Below are positions 45,517-55,024 of a stretch of DNA of 64,000 nucleotides, piece by piece. Numbering within the stretch: the stretch's first letter is position 1; every line of letters begins with the position of its first letter. A model generated the notes under the pieces. That model did no database searches. It was not told the DNA's origin and worked only from the letters and a program-made list of their open reading frames with translations. The translations under genes were made by a program, and so were the position numbers. This stretch comes from Clostridium puniceum. Its GTDB lineage: Bacteria; Bacillota; Clostridia; Clostridiales; Clostridiaceae. The DNA is taken from contig NZ_LZZM01000167.1 in NCBI RefSeq assembly GCF_002006345.1, positions 1 through 64,000 on the forward strand, in the 5' to 3' direction.

Positions 45517-46300
45517 ATAAAATAAACTTTTCTATTTCTAAAGCTACTCCATCATTTTGTACTGTATCTGTAACTTTTTTAGCATAACTTTTTACATAAT
45601 CATCAGCATTCCCCATAGCTATTCCACAGCCTACTGTAGATAACATTTCTATGTCATTTTTTCCGTCACCAAAAGCATAACTATTTTCTAAATGAATACC
45701 TAAGCACTCCAATACTTTTAAAATTCCAGTAGCCTTTGAATTTGTTTTTGAATATAATTCAAAGGAACCTTCTTCTACGTTATGAACATAATCAAAATTA
45801 CCATTTCCTAATGATAAACAATAATCTCTTCCTTTTTTATCATTACATAACATTTCAATTTTATATATGTCTACCTCTTCAAGATTGTAATTACCTTCTA
45901 AATATTTTTTAGGTATACCGTAAGAATCATAAAATGAATTTAGTTTTTTATGCTCATCTTTAATATATGAATATGTTTCTCCCTGCAATATATATTCAAT
46001 ATTCAGTTTTTCAAAATTACATACTAATTCTTTTACAAGTTCTTTCTTAATAGCTTCCTTATATATACACTTATCTTTAACTTTTACATATGCTCCATTA
46101 GTAAGTATAAAACCATCAAAGCCAAAATTATTTAAAGCTTCATTTAGAAAAGCATACGGTCTTCCTGTGGCAATAAAAACATAATTTCCTTTTGCTTGCA
46201 ATGCACGTATAGCCTTTTTTACTCTAGGAGTAATGTCTGTTATTCCATTTAAACAATCCATTAAAGTTCCATCTATATCAAAAAATACTGCCTTATCCAT
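45515..46300 (-). CDS. Cof-type HAD phosphatase
   Basis: Haloacid-dehalogenase superfamily hydrolase (261 aa) of the Cof subgroup, usually acting on sugar phosphates or related metabolites. Motif I FFDIDGTLMD (nucleophile Asp8, acid Asp10), motif II ATGRPYAF, and motif IV FGDGKNDIEMLSTVG near 211-225 are present with a large cap domain between. Flanked by two DeoR regulators (one downstream, one divergent), so it is probably controlled by one of them. Confidence 0.92.
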   Translation of the reverse strand: MDKAVFFDIDGTLMDCLNGITDITPRVKKAIRALQAKGNYVFIATGRPYAFLNEALNNFGFDGFILTNGAYVKVKDKCIYKEAIKKELVKELVCNFEKLNIEYILQGETYSYIKDEHKKLNSFYDSYGIPKKYLEGNYNLEEVDIYKIEMLCNDKKGRDYCLSLGNGNFDYVHNVEEGSFELYSKTNSKATGILKVLECLGIHLENSYAFGDGKNDIEMLSTVGCGIAMGNADDYVKSYAKKVTDTVQNDGVALEIEKFIL

Positions 46301-46362
46301 AAATTCATCTTCCTCTCTATATAGTTTATTCTTATTTTATACAATTTATTACCGTTTAATGT

Positions 46363-46449
46363 CATTTTATTTCATTTATTCTCATTTGTCAATTAATTTA
46401 ATTGCATTTTAACATTATGATTGTTAAAATAGAAGTAAATGAGAATAAA
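46363..46449. promoter_or_regulatory. Candidate DeoR-type operators in a divergent promoter
   Basis: Three CATTT units at exactly 10-bp spacing (46363, 46373, 46383) and a perfect 13-bp inverted repeat, TTTATTCTCATTT (46375-46387) and AAATGAGAATAAA (46437-46449), bracket the promoter of the DeoR gene and face the HAD gene. Helical phasing and symmetry suggest binding by an oligomeric DeoR protein. Confidence 0.55.
46402..46430 (+). promoter_or_regulatory. Promoter of the second DeoR gene
   Basis: TTGCAT (46402-46407), 17-bp spacer, TAAAAT (46425-46430), between the two halves of the 13-bp inverted repeat. Confidence 0.6.
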
Positions 46450-46461
46450 TTGGAGGAAATT

Positions 46462-47226
46462 ATGTTTATTGAAGAAAGACACAAACATATCTTAGATCTA
46501 TTAGAAAGAGATGGAAAGATATTGGTGAAAGATTTAAGTACACAATTTGAAGTAAGTGAAAGTATGATTCGGAAAGATCTTCAAGTTTTAGAAAAAAACA
46601 ACTTGCTACAACGTACTTACGGTGGTGCTATTAATATAAAACGTACTATAGTAAATGGTGAGAGTTTCTTCAAACGAGTTGAAAAGAATACAGATTTAAA
46701 AGAAATAATTGCAAAAAAATCATATGAACTAATAAAAGAAGGTGATACGATTTTTTTAGATGCATCTAGTATTTCTTATCTGCTTGCAAAGCTGATTGCA
46801 CAAAACAATAAAAACATTACTTTAATTACAAATATGGTTGAAATCTCATCAATGATTAGCTTAGATTCGCAAATACACGTTATTTTTATCGGCGGTGATT
46901 ACAATCCCCTTGTAGGTGGAAATATAGGTTCTCATTCCATTGAACAAATAAAACTTTATCGTTGTAATAAAGCATTTATAGGATGTAGTGGAATAGATCT
47001 GCGAGATGGAAGTATTAGTACTAGTGAATCTGAGGATGCTGGTACTAAAAAAGCAATTATGAAAATATCTAAAGAATTATTTCTAATAACACAAAATGAA
47101 AGATTTAATCTAGATGGAATTTTCAATTTTTCAAATATAACAGATTTCCACAGTATTATTACAGAAACTGCACCTAATAATACTGTAATGACTTTGCTGG
47201 AACAATACGATATAAATTTAATTTAA
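46462..47226 (+). CDS. DeoR/GlpR-family transcriptional regulator
   Basis: DeoR regulator (254 aa): IEERHKHILDLLERDGKILVKDLSTQFEVSESMIRKDLQVLEK is the winged helix, then LQRTYGGAI and a sensor domain with DASSISYLLAKL, IFIGGDYNP and GCSGIDLRDGS. GGAGG directs initiation to the ATG at 46462; the open frame upstream to 46402 overlaps its own promoter. Divergent from the HAD phosphatase gene with symmetrical operators between them, so it is the best candidate regulator of that gene and of itself. Confidence 0.88.
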   Translation: MFIEERHKHILDLLERDGKILVKDLSTQFEVSESMIRKDLQVLEKNNLLQRTYGGAINIKRTIVNGESFFKRVEKNTDLKEIIAKKSYELIKEGDTIFLDASSISYLLAKLIAQNNKNITLITNMVEISSMISLDSQIHVIFIGGDYNPLVGGNIGSHSIEQIKLYRCNKAFIGCSGIDLRDGSISTSESEDAGTKKAIMKISKELFLITQNERFNLDGIFNFSNITDFHSIITETAPNNTVMTLLEQYDINLI

Positions 47227-47337
47227 AACTGTGCAATATGTACTTAAAGACATAACTAAACTTTTATTAAAATAATACTATTGTCTTGCTTTAATAAATG
47301 CACTGCCCTAATAATTATGGTATGCTAGGCTATAAAA

Positions 47338-47410
47338 AAGATATTACATCTTTTTAGATATAATATCTTTATAAAATTTAATTATCATAAAAAGTTCTTT
47401 CTATGATAAT
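47338..47410. terminator. Two hairpins between convergent genes
   Basis: AAAGATATTA/TAATATCTTT (47338-47347, 47361-47370) and ATTATCAT/ATGATAAT (47381-47388, 47403-47410) lie between the DeoR gene and panE. Both are AT-only stems with A/T flanks. Confidence 0.5.
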
Positions 47411-47443
47411 AATAAGTTCTAAATTCATTTTTTGTTAAAAATC

Positions 47444-48370
47444 TTAATCATATAAGTCATAAGCTCCCTCTACAGCATGTATTAAATCCACTATTAATGA
47501 ATTATATGGAGTAGGTACACCATAAAGTTTTGCCTGTTCAACAATAGCACCATTTATAGCATCTATTTCCATCTTGATTTTTTTCTTCCTATCTTGATAC
47601 ATAGATGAATATCCCGTCCCAGCTTTGGTACATACGTCACGCACCATTTCTAAAGCTTCCCTTCTGTCAAAATATGTTCCATCTGCTTCTGCAACTTCAA
47701 CAGCTTCATAGACAAGACGCTTTGCAAAGTTCCATGCACTCTCGTTTTGTATCATATAACCAATAGGTGTTTGAATTAAAGCAGTAAATGTATTAATAGA
47801 AAGATTCACAAATAGCTTGCTCCATATAATCCTTTGAATATCATCTGATACTTCTACCTCAATCCCAGCTTTTCCTAAACAAGAAGCTACTGCTTCAACT
47901 ACATTATCTGCATTATAATTGCTTCCAATAGTAGTCATTCCAGAACCTCCATGTTTTATTTTTCCTTCCCCTAAATTTACAGCATTATGTTTTGATGTTC
48001 CTATAATTATATTGCATTGATTAACATATTTTTTTATTTTTCGATCATTACCTGCTCCATTTTGCAGCGTCATAACAAATGTATCCTTGCCAAATAAATC
48101 TTTATTTTCTTCAAGTGCCTGTTCTGTATATGTGCTCTTAACAAATACAATTACTAGATCTACAGAGTCTTTACAAGTTCCAGATTTATATGCTTTTACA
48201 TTTTTATATACTTTTTCACTGCCATCTGCTTCTATAAGTGTAACTCCATTTTGATTTATTGAATTAACTTGTGGCTCATAGCTATCCAGCATAATCACAT
48301 CATTTTCTTTACTTAAGTATGCTCCATACAAGCATCCCATAGCACCTGCACCAATAATTGCAATAACCAT
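47444..48370 (-). CDS. panE: 2-dehydropantoate 2-reductase (ketopantoate reductase) family
   Basis: NADPH-dependent reductase (308 aa) of the pantothenate/CoA route. The N-terminal Rossmann motif is IIGAGAMGCLYGAYLS, the middle has VKSTYTEQAL and TLQNGAGNDRKI, and the C-terminal ApbA domain has WSKLFVNLSINTFTAL with the catalytic Lys. The ATG at 48370 follows GGAGG; the earlier frame start at 48385 precedes the site. No other pan genes are adjacent, so it may be a paralog acting on another 2-keto acid. Confidence 0.85.
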   Translation of the reverse strand: MVIAIIGAGAMGCLYGAYLSKENDVIMLDSYEPQVNSINQNGVTLIEADGSEKVYKNVKAYKSGTCKDSVDLVIVFVKSTYTEQALEENKDLFGKDTFVMTLQNGAGNDRKIKKYVNQCNIIIGTSKHNAVNLGEGKIKHGGSGMTTIGSNYNADNVVEAVASCLGKAGIEVEVSDDIQRIIWSKLFVNLSINTFTALIQTPIGYMIQNESAWNFAKRLVYEAVEVAEADGTYFDRREALEMVRDVCTKAGTGYSSMYQDRKKKIKMEIDAINGAIVEQAKLYGVPTPYNSLIVDLIHAVEGAYDLYD

Positions 48371-48640
48371 AATAAATACCTCCATTGTTTTTATTATTTT
48401 AATAAAACTACTTATCTACAAAACTATAGATATAAATTATAAATGTTTTTTATCTTTATATTATACTAATTAATTCTTATAATCCATGAAAAATTCCCCA
48501 AAACCTAAGTTTAAGGGAATTTTAATATATTTTTCAGCTGCCTCTACTTAACATAGTGTAATTTATTTAGAACTACTTAACCTTTAATATAAACATTATT
48601 TAATTTTTACTTCAAAACACTCAGAATTTCAATAAAAAAA

Positions 48641-49456
48641 CTATTTACTTACTGGAAAGCAAACCTCAGTTACAAACTCATTTGGATTTTTAGCAGTCCT
48701 TGGACCTGTCAAATATATGTCAAAAGGTGCTCCAATACATTTATACCCATTTTCTTCAATCCATTTCATAATCTTAGCATAGGCTTCTCCTAATTTAGAA
48801 TACGGTCCTACAAATGTACAACATGCATGTAACCCTCCTGGAAATTCCTTTATTTTATCACTCTTTTCAGTATTTATGCTGCTATTTATAGGGATGCAAA
48901 TTTCTAAATCTGTATTTTCAACCTCAAATTCCCTGTCATAATAGGATGTCATAATAGGACCTGTCGGTTGAAGATTCATTTTAAAAATATCCTCAAATAC
49001 TTTACCAATAACACTACTAATGTTACTCATACTTGTAGTTGCTCTCCTACTCATAACAATTAATGACTGCTTTTCTTTTAAATCAACTTTTAAATCTTTG
49101 TTTAACTCCATAATATTGCCTCCTAAATCAATTTTTTTAATTTTTTCTTCAATAAAATCCTTTAATTTTAAATTGTTTTGAACTTTCATATCAATTTCAT
49201 TTATTTTGCTTTCAAGAAATTTTTTTAATAAATTAGTATCTTGTTTATCAATGATTACTTTGATTTCTTCCAATTTTAAACCATACTCTTTCAATTCAGA
49301 TATAAAAATTATTTTTGAGACTTGTTCATCAGAGTAATATCTATATTGGTTGCATTGGTCTATATGTGCAGGATTCAAAAGATCAATCTCATCATAATAC
49401 CTAAGTGTCTTAGTTGAAACTCTTCCAATTTTAGAAAATTGTCCAATAGTGTACAC
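48641..49456 (-). CDS. MerR regulator with GyrI-like effector domain (BmrR-like)
   Basis: Transcription activator (271 aa): MerR winged helix (IGQFSKIGRVSTKTLRYYDEIDLLNP), a coiled-coil linker, and a GyrI/AraC-type effector-binding domain from about 115 to the end, of the kind that binds hydrophobic cations in BmrR. GTG start behind GGAGATGG. Its promoter has the same long-spacer design. The target besides itself is not visible; the upstream MocR-like gene is broken. Confidence 0.88.
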   Translation of the reverse strand: MYTIGQFSKIGRVSTKTLRYYDEIDLLNPAHIDQCNQYRYYSDEQVSKIIFISELKEYGLKLEEIKVIIDKQDTNLLKKFLESKINEIDMKVQNNLKLKDFIEEKIKKIDLGGNIMELNKDLKVDLKEKQSLIVMSRRATTSMSNISSVIGKVFEDIFKMNLQPTGPIMTSYYDREFEVENTDLEICIPINSSINTEKSDKIKEFPGGLHACCTFVGPYSKLGEAYAKIMKWIEENGYKCIGAPFDIYLTGPRTAKNPNEFVTEVCFPVSK

Positions 49457-49485
49457 AATTCCATCTCCTTTCAGTCGACAAATAT

Positions 49486-49517
49486 AGTATAAACCTTCCA
49501 GTTAAGGTTAAAGTCAA
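49486..49517 (-). promoter_or_regulatory. MerR-type promoter of the BmrR-like gene
   Basis: Minus strand: -35 TTGACT (49512-49517), a 19-20-bp spacer containing the dyad ACCTTAACTGGAAGGT, -10 TATACT (49486-49491). Confidence 0.7.
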
Positions 49518-49542
49518 TAGTTAAACTCTTCTTTTTTTAATT

Positions 49543-50271
49543 TTACTGCATATTAATTACATTAACTGCTCTTATTATTTCTTCCTCACTTGCATTACAT
49601 ACACATAATCGTATACCTTCAGTATGCTTGAAACCTTCAATATAGGAATTATTTGTACTGCTTACAAGTATCTTGCTATTTAAAAGGTTGTTTTCAAGGT
49701 TGTGTGAAGAAACTTCTTTCACCTCCATATACGCATATAATCCAGTATCAGGTATATACCAGGTTATTTTATCATTTAAATTCTTATTGCATAGTTTTCT
49801 TAAAATACCCATTTTGTTTCTATAAAATTCTTTTGTTCTTCTTACATGAAACTTGTACATGCTGCTTTTTAAATAAACTTCAAGTTCCCCTTGTGTAAGA
49901 ATAGATGTATTTAAATCTATACCGTCATTGGTTCTTTTAATGCCAATAACGGGAATCTTAGCATTTTCTAATATGTTTAACATCACTGAATATGTAGGCT
50001 GCTCAACAAGAATCTTTAATTTGCTACTTGGAAATGGCATAACCCCAAGAATGTATAACGCTTGTTGTGAACCATTTGTAATAAATATGTTTTCAGGCTT
50101 AGTAAATATTTGAAAGTTTATTAAGTGTTTAGTCAAAACATTAATCAGTTCAATCATACCTTTTGGCGAAGAATATTCAAAAAGTTTCTTTCCATAAATT
50201 GAAATTGTTTTATCCATGCAATGATAAAAATCTTTATATGGATTAATTTTATCAGATATTTGATATAATAA
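49543..50271 (-). pseudogene. MocR-type PLP aminotransferase remnant
   Basis: The open frame of 224 codons (49543-50217) matches the aminotransferase half of MocR/PdxR-type GntR regulators, and homologous residues (KINPYKDFYHC) extend upstream to about 50271. The N-terminal winged helix is absent. Inside, the text jumps from GIKRTNDGIDLN straight to TSILTQGELEVYLKS, so about 100 residues, including the PLP-binding Lys segment, are gone in frame. The protein therefore cannot be a normal PLP enzyme or MocR activator. The start ATG at 50217 has no clear ribosome binding site. Confidence 0.82.
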
Positions 50272-50323
50272 CTAAAAGTAAATTATTGTTCAATCTAATA
50301 AACTAATATAAGAAGGTGTCAAA

Positions 50324-50785
50324 TTGTTTAAATATGAATTCAAGACAATTATAAAACAACATGAAAACAAAAATGCGGCTTATGTAGAACCACCATTTGA
50401 CGTTAAAGAAGTGTTTGGTTCAAAACGTGTTAAAGTGAAAGCAACTTTTGATGGTGTTGAATATCGAGGTTCCCTTGTAAGCATGGGTGGCTGTTACATG
50501 CTTGGTCTTACACAAGAGATTCGAAAAAGAATTGAAAAAGGATTTGGTGATGAAGTATTCGTAACTTTAGAAAAGGATGATGAAGAACGCTCAGTGGAAA
50601 TTCCTGAAGATTTTGCTATTGCAATGAATAATAACGAAACTGCTGTAGCCACCTTCCAATCACTTTCATATACTGCTCAGAAGGAATATGTATCATGGAT
50701 CACTTCGGCTAAACGTCAAGAAACTAAATTAAAACGTATCATAGAGTCAGTTTCTTTATTAGCTGAAGTGAAAAAACTACGCTAA
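50324..50785 (+). CDS. DUF1905/YdeI-like protein
   Basis: Small protein (153 aa): an N-terminal DUF1905 beta-barrel (FKTIIKQHENKNAAYVEPPFDVKEVFGSKRVKVKATFDG to about residue 90, with SMGGCYMLGLTQEIRK) and a C-terminal YdeI/OmdA-type helical segment (FQSLSYTAQKEYVSWITSAKRQETKLKRI). Function not established. TTG start: AGAAGGTG is five bases upstream, and the nearby ATG is out of frame. Confidence 0.83.
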   Translation: MFKYEFKTIIKQHENKNAAYVEPPFDVKEVFGSKRVKVKATFDGVEYRGSLVSMGGCYMLGLTQEIRKRIEKGFGDEVFVTLEKDDEERSVEIPEDFAIAMNNNETAVATFQSLSYTAQKEYVSWITSAKRQETKLKRIIESVSLLAEVKKLR

Positions 50786-51012
50786 TACGAATAGTTTTTC
50801 GGTAATTTAACTGCTCAATTTTTAAATAACGATTTCATTTTGAAGTTAATTCATTAATTAAAATGATGCCTGTTGAATGAACACATAAAAAGTGTTTAGT
50901 CTGTAGTTATCATTTAAAAATAATTTTACATCACATTTATAAAACTGTCCAAAGACAAAAACAGTATTATATGTTATTCTTTTCCTATATCGAGAATTAA
51001 GGAGGAAAAGAA

Positions 51013-51858
51013 ATGAATTTTTCAACAAAAAAACTTCATGTAAATGGTTTGAACTTTAATGTATTCGATGAAGGAAAAGGTGAACCGGTTTTGCTCCTTC
51101 ATGGTTATCCCGATTCACTTAAAACCTGGAGAAAAGTCATTCCATTGTTATTAGAAAAAGGATATCGTGTCATCGCATTTGACCAAAGAGGGTTCGGAGA
51201 AACAGATGCTCCAGTAAATGTAGAAGAGTACCGTGTAGAAAACATAGTTAAAGATGCCCTTTCTATATTAGCTGCATTAAAAGTAAACTCAAAAATACGG
51301 TTAATTGGACATGATTGGGGTGCCAATATCGGATGGGCTTTTTCCATAGCCTGCCCTCAGATGTTGGAATCTTACGTTGCAATTTCAGTTGGACATCCCA
51401 TGAGTTATTTAAATGATGGTGGTTTTGAACAAAAGAAAAAAGGTTGGTACACCATGGCAAATTTATTTGAGGGCAGAGCAGAAAACATGTTTTCAGCAAA
51501 TAATTGGGCAATGCTTAGAATGTTTACGGATAATAATCCAGAAGCGGATAAAAATTGGATTCCAGATTTAGAAAGACCTGGGCGTTTCACTGCAGCTTTA
51601 AACTGGTATCGTGCAAATCTTGATCCAAAATATGCAGTACCAAAGGATAAGGAAACACCTACAACTGTTAAAGTGCCTGTTTTAGGAATCTACAGTACTA
51701 ATGATTTATATCTTAGTAAAGCACAAATGATAAATTCAGAAAAATATATTGGTGCAAAATTCTCTTATTATGAAATTAATGGTGCTGGTCATTGGATTCA
51801 ACTTGAGAGACCAGAGGAACTTGTACAGGCTATTGAGAAATTCTATAAGTCTATATAA
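51013..51858 (+). CDS. Alpha/beta hydrolase, epoxide-hydrolase-like
   Basis: Hydrolase (281 aa) with HGYPDSLKTW (oxyanion region, about 30-39), the nucleophile elbow GHDWGANIGW (Asp101 as nucleophile), the acid in TNDLYLS and catalytic His in GAGHWIQLERPEEL. Asp rather than Ser in the elbow points to epoxide hydrolases or haloalkane dehalogenases. Base composition is slightly higher in GC than its neighbours, a weak sign of recent gain. Strong GGAGG site. Substrate unknown. Confidence 0.88.
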   Translation: MNFSTKKLHVNGLNFNVFDEGKGEPVLLLHGYPDSLKTWRKVIPLLLEKGYRVIAFDQRGFGETDAPVNVEEYRVENIVKDALSILAALKVNSKIRLIGHDWGANIGWAFSIACPQMLESYVAISVGHPMSYLNDGGFEQKKKGWYTMANLFEGRAENMFSANNWAMLRMFTDNNPEADKNWIPDLERPGRFTAALNWYRANLDPKYAVPKDKETPTTVKVPVLGIYSTNDLYLSKAQMINSEKYIGAKFSYYEINGAGHWIQLERPEELVQAIEKFYKSI

Positions 51859-51883
51859 AATCTACTTAGGCTAAAAAGCCATT

Positions 51884-51912
51884 AAAAATCTAGTACTTAG
51901 ATTTTTACAAAC
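51884..51912 (+). terminator. Terminator after the hydrolase gene
   Basis: AAAAATCTA-gtact-TAGATTTTT, 25 bases after the stop codon. Confidence 0.75.
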
Positions 51913-52093
51913 TTCATAGGGCTTAAAACAAATTTAAAAGAAAAAGATATGATAGGTAATAAGTTCGTCCTTATTCCTCTCATATTCTTTTCTTTTTTTA
52001 TTATTTCATTTTATTTAGTTATTATTCCCTCTCTCTATAATTTAGATGTTACAAAAACATATTTCCTTGCATATCTTGATATTATGATTATTT

Positions 52094-52663
52094 TTGAAGC
52101 AGGCGATTAACATTAAGTTAAATATAGATATAAAAAATTTAGAGTTTATAGGCAAAGGTACCCAAGGTAAGGTATATAGAATAGATTCTCAAAAATGCAT
52201 AAAAGTTTTTAAGCGAAATAAAGAATGTAATAATGAAGTAAAAACTTTACTAATGTCTCAAAAAGATGTACACTTCCCTCAACTTTACGAATTCGGTGTA
52301 AACTACATCATAAGAGAATATGTTAATGGCATTGAATTAAACGAATATTTATTAAAGGAAAAAATTTTAACTTCTCAAATTTCAAAAAAACTCATAGAAC
52401 TATATGAAGCCATAGTTAATGTCGGCTATTTAAGAAAGGATGCAGCAATATTTCATATCCTTGTAATGCCTTCCACAGAACTTAAACTTATAGATACGGC
52501 CAAAGCAATGAAGAAAAAATCAACCATTCCAAGTTTACTTATTAGTGGTTTAGAGGATATTGGATACAAAGAAGACTTTTTTAAATTTTTAAAAAACAAC
52601 AGACCAAATTTATATGCTCAATGGATAAATTACTCAAAGAAAAAATATAAAAAGATGTATTAA
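52094..52663 (+). CDS. Small protein-kinase-like protein
   Basis: Kinase-fold protein (189 aa). A glycine loop GKGTQGKVYR (about 18-27), a Lys in CIKVFK, a Glu in NNEVKTLL and hinge IIREYVNGIELNEYL are visible. The catalytic loop is reduced to YLRKDAAIFHILV, and LKLIDTAKA stands where DFG should be. It is short for a protein kinase and lacks the C-terminal lobe, so it may be a lipopolysaccharide/RIO-like kinase or a pseudokinase. TTG start without a clear ribosome binding site, so the N-terminus is uncertain. 42 bases upstream of a phosphoesterase gene. Confidence 0.65.
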   Translation: MKQAINIKLNIDIKNLEFIGKGTQGKVYRIDSQKCIKVFKRNKECNNEVKTLLMSQKDVHFPQLYEFGVNYIIREYVNGIELNEYLLKEKILTSQISKKLIELYEAIVNVGYLRKDAAIFHILVMPSTELKLIDTAKAMKKKSTIPSLLISGLEDIGYKEDFFKFLKNNRPNLYAQWINYSKKKYKKMY

Positions 52664-52705
52664 AATTTAATTAATTATTTATAATGTTTTGGTGGTGATA
52701 TAAAA

Positions 52706-53560
52706 ATGAGATTTTTAATTTTAAGTGACTCAAAAGGAAAAGAAAATGGTATTAATAAAAAAATATTAATAAAACTTTTAAATGAGTCTTGTAAATTAAC
52801 ACCTAGGGCTGACTTTATAGTATTAGGTGGAGATAACATTGCTGGCAGTAGCATAGACAACGTATTAGTGGATCAGCTTCAAACTTTAAGAGATTTAATA
52901 GAAAAATATTATCCAGGGATACCTTTAATTCCTGTTGTAGGCAATCATGAAGTAAATAACGAACCTAAGGATGATAATTGTGAAAGAATCTTTAGAAGAA
53001 TTTATAATGATATGCTTCCTAATACATATCTTGATGGTTATAACAAAACCGTATTTTATGTAGATTATGAAGATGTCAGATTAATAATACTAAATGCCTT
53101 CCACTTTAACGAAATAAACAAAATCGAAAAAAGACAGCTTTCTTGGTTTAAAGAAGTCGCTTCTGCAGATGTAAAAAATAAGATTGTTTTTGTTCATTCT
53201 CCTGCTTTTCCTACAGGAGCACATTACGGACATTGCTTGGACTTATATCCTCAGAATAGAGATGCTTTCTGGAGGATTGTTCATGACTATAATATAGATC
53301 TGGTATTCTCAGGCCATGAACATAATTATTCTAGACGAAAAATACAGTACGAAAAAAGTATTTATCAAGTTATTACAGGCGGCAGTGGAGAAACACTCAG
53401 GGATAAGTTTAAAGATAAAAAAGGAATTATAATAGCTCCTATAGCTAAATATCATTTCGTTGTAGTTGATATTATTGCAAGTGGTATTGAAGTCTCTTCA
53501 ATTAGTTCTAAAGGAAAACTCCTTGATAAATTTAAAATTGATAAAGACAATGCAGACTGA
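52706..53560 (+). CDS. Calcineurin-like metallophosphoesterase
   Basis: Binuclear-metal phosphoesterase (284 aa). Motifs: LILSDSKGK at the start (DSK instead of the usual DxH), VLGGDNIAG (GDxx), VVGNHEVN (GNHE), FVHSPAFPTG and FSGHEHNYSR (GHxH). Cytosolic, no signal peptide. Follows the kinase-like gene closely with GGTGGTGAT before its ATG, so the two are likely co-transcribed. Substrate unknown; Ser-Lys in place of His in the first motif may alter one metal ligand. Confidence 0.88.
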   Translation: MRFLILSDSKGKENGINKKILIKLLNESCKLTPRADFIVLGGDNIAGSSIDNVLVDQLQTLRDLIEKYYPGIPLIPVVGNHEVNNEPKDDNCERIFRRIYNDMLPNTYLDGYNKTVFYVDYEDVRLIILNAFHFNEINKIEKRQLSWFKEVASADVKNKIVFVHSPAFPTGAHYGHCLDLYPQNRDAFWRIVHDYNIDLVFSGHEHNYSRRKIQYEKSIYQVITGGSGETLRDKFKDKKGIIIAPIAKYHFVVVDIIASGIEVSSISSKGKLLDKFKIDKDNAD

Positions 53561-53723
53561 TTGTAGCTTAATATGCAATCAAATTTAACTTTATAAAGTC
53601 AATACCTCCTTATATTCCAAACAAAGTAAAGAAACAACAATAAATTTGTTTTTTATCTATTGTTATGTTAAAGTACTGGTATTAAAAATATTTTAATACT
53701 ATTAACTGTTAAAGGGTGATAAT

Positions 53724-54785
53724 ATGAATTCTTTTGAACTTAATAATTTTTTACAAAAACACACTTTTTTCGAAAAATACCTTTTAAATTTTAAAAATAA
53801 TAATGACATGCAAGCTATAAAATCTTTTATTGAAAACACATTCTTTGATAAAAATCTAATGAGAAAATTCCCTTTAATTAATGATGACAATTTGGAGGAC
53901 TTTTTAATAAATCCCAAAAAACAATTTGAAACTAAGACTATACCTCATCCAAAGAATGGTATTATATTCACTTGTCATCCTCGTTTTGGCGAAATTATAG
54001 AACATCATCATGATTATATAGAAATGGTTTATGTTTATTCAGGCAAGTGTAATCAAGTTGTAAATGGTACAACTATAGCTATGAATAAAGGGGATGTATG
54101 TATATTAGATACTAATGTATTACATTCAATTGAGCCTGCATCTGAAAATGATATTATCGTAAATTGTCTTATGAGTAAAAAGCACCTTGATAACATTTTA
54201 ATAGATCGTTTATCAGGAAACGATTTACTATCAAGCTTTTTTATTAGAGCACTTTACTATAGTAACGATTTTAATGAATATATATTATTTAATTCTAGTG
54301 AATCTGCAAAACTTTCTAAATTAATGGAAGACGTTCTTTGTGAATATTTTGATAAATCGCTTTGTTCTGATGAAGTTATTAATAGTTATATGATCATAAT
54401 TTTCTCTGAGCTTCTTAGGGTATATGAAAATCATACCAATACTAAAAGTCGTCATTTACTTAAGAATGCTGGTATTACAGATATAATTCTTTATATACAA
54501 AATAATTGCAAAGATGCAACTTTAACTTCTGTTTCCGAGCATTTTCATTTTCATCCCAATTATTTAAGTACAGTGATAAAAAAATTTACTGGAAATAATT
54601 TCACCTTTGTCTTACAAGAAGCAAAACTAAAAAAAGCAGCATTTTTTTTAAAGAACTCAAATATCCCAGTAATCGAAGTAGCTAATAGTATAGGATATGA
54701 AAATACAAACTTTTTTTATAAAATATTTAAAAAATATTTTGGCTGCAATCCTACTGAGTATAGAAAAAACTTTTCTAATGAATAA
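53724..54785 (+). CDS. AraC-family regulator with cupin sensor domain
   Basis: Transcription regulator (353 aa): N-terminal AraC-type cupin (EHHHDYIEMVYVYSGKCNQVVNG near 94-116; GDVCILDTNVLHSIEP) and two C-terminal helix-turn-helix units (VSEHFHFHPNYLSTVIKKF; IPVIEVANSIGYENTNFFYKIFKKYFG). Typical of sugar-catabolism activators. It is convergent with a GPH-type transporter and close to the GH78 rhamnosidase, whose two upstream regions share a motif. It is the natural candidate to bind that motif. Confidence 0.9.
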   Translation: MNSFELNNFLQKHTFFEKYLLNFKNNNDMQAIKSFIENTFFDKNLMRKFPLINDDNLEDFLINPKKQFETKTIPHPKNGIIFTCHPRFGEIIEHHHDYIEMVYVYSGKCNQVVNGTTIAMNKGDVCILDTNVLHSIEPASENDIIVNCLMSKKHLDNILIDRLSGNDLLSSFFIRALYYSNDFNEYILFNSSESAKLSKLMEDVLCEYFDKSLCSDEVINSYMIIIFSELLRVYENHTNTKSRHLLKNAGITDIILYIQNNCKDATLTSVSEHFHFHPNYLSTVIKKFTGNNFTFVLQEAKLKKAAFFLKNSNIPVIEVANSIGYENTNFFYKIFKKYFGCNPTEYRKNFSNE

Positions 54786-54947
54786 CCTGCATTAATATAG
54801 ATAACAACATGAAATTCAAATTTATGAGACAACCAGCATAAAGAGAAGATAGTCTATCAATATTTTATCTTTTAAACAAAAACTAAAAAATATCCAAATG
54901 ATGCTTTAAATATTAACGAAAAAATAGAATAGCAGATAATTTAATAT

Positions 54948-54994
54948 AAAAAGGTATAACTCCTAATCGTTAAAATTAAGTTTTACACCTTTTT
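54948..54994. terminator. Bidirectional terminator, AraC / MFS
   Basis: AAAAAGGTATAAC pairs with GTTTTACACCTTTTT (one bulge) between convergent genes. Confidence 0.65.
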
Positions 54995-55024
54995 AAACTA
55001 TGAATTTATTAACCTTCTATATCT

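Noticed and set aside
50333..50336. ATG near the start of the DUF1905 gene
   Set aside because: It is out of frame; the TTG at 50324 with AGAAGGTG upstream is the only consistent start.
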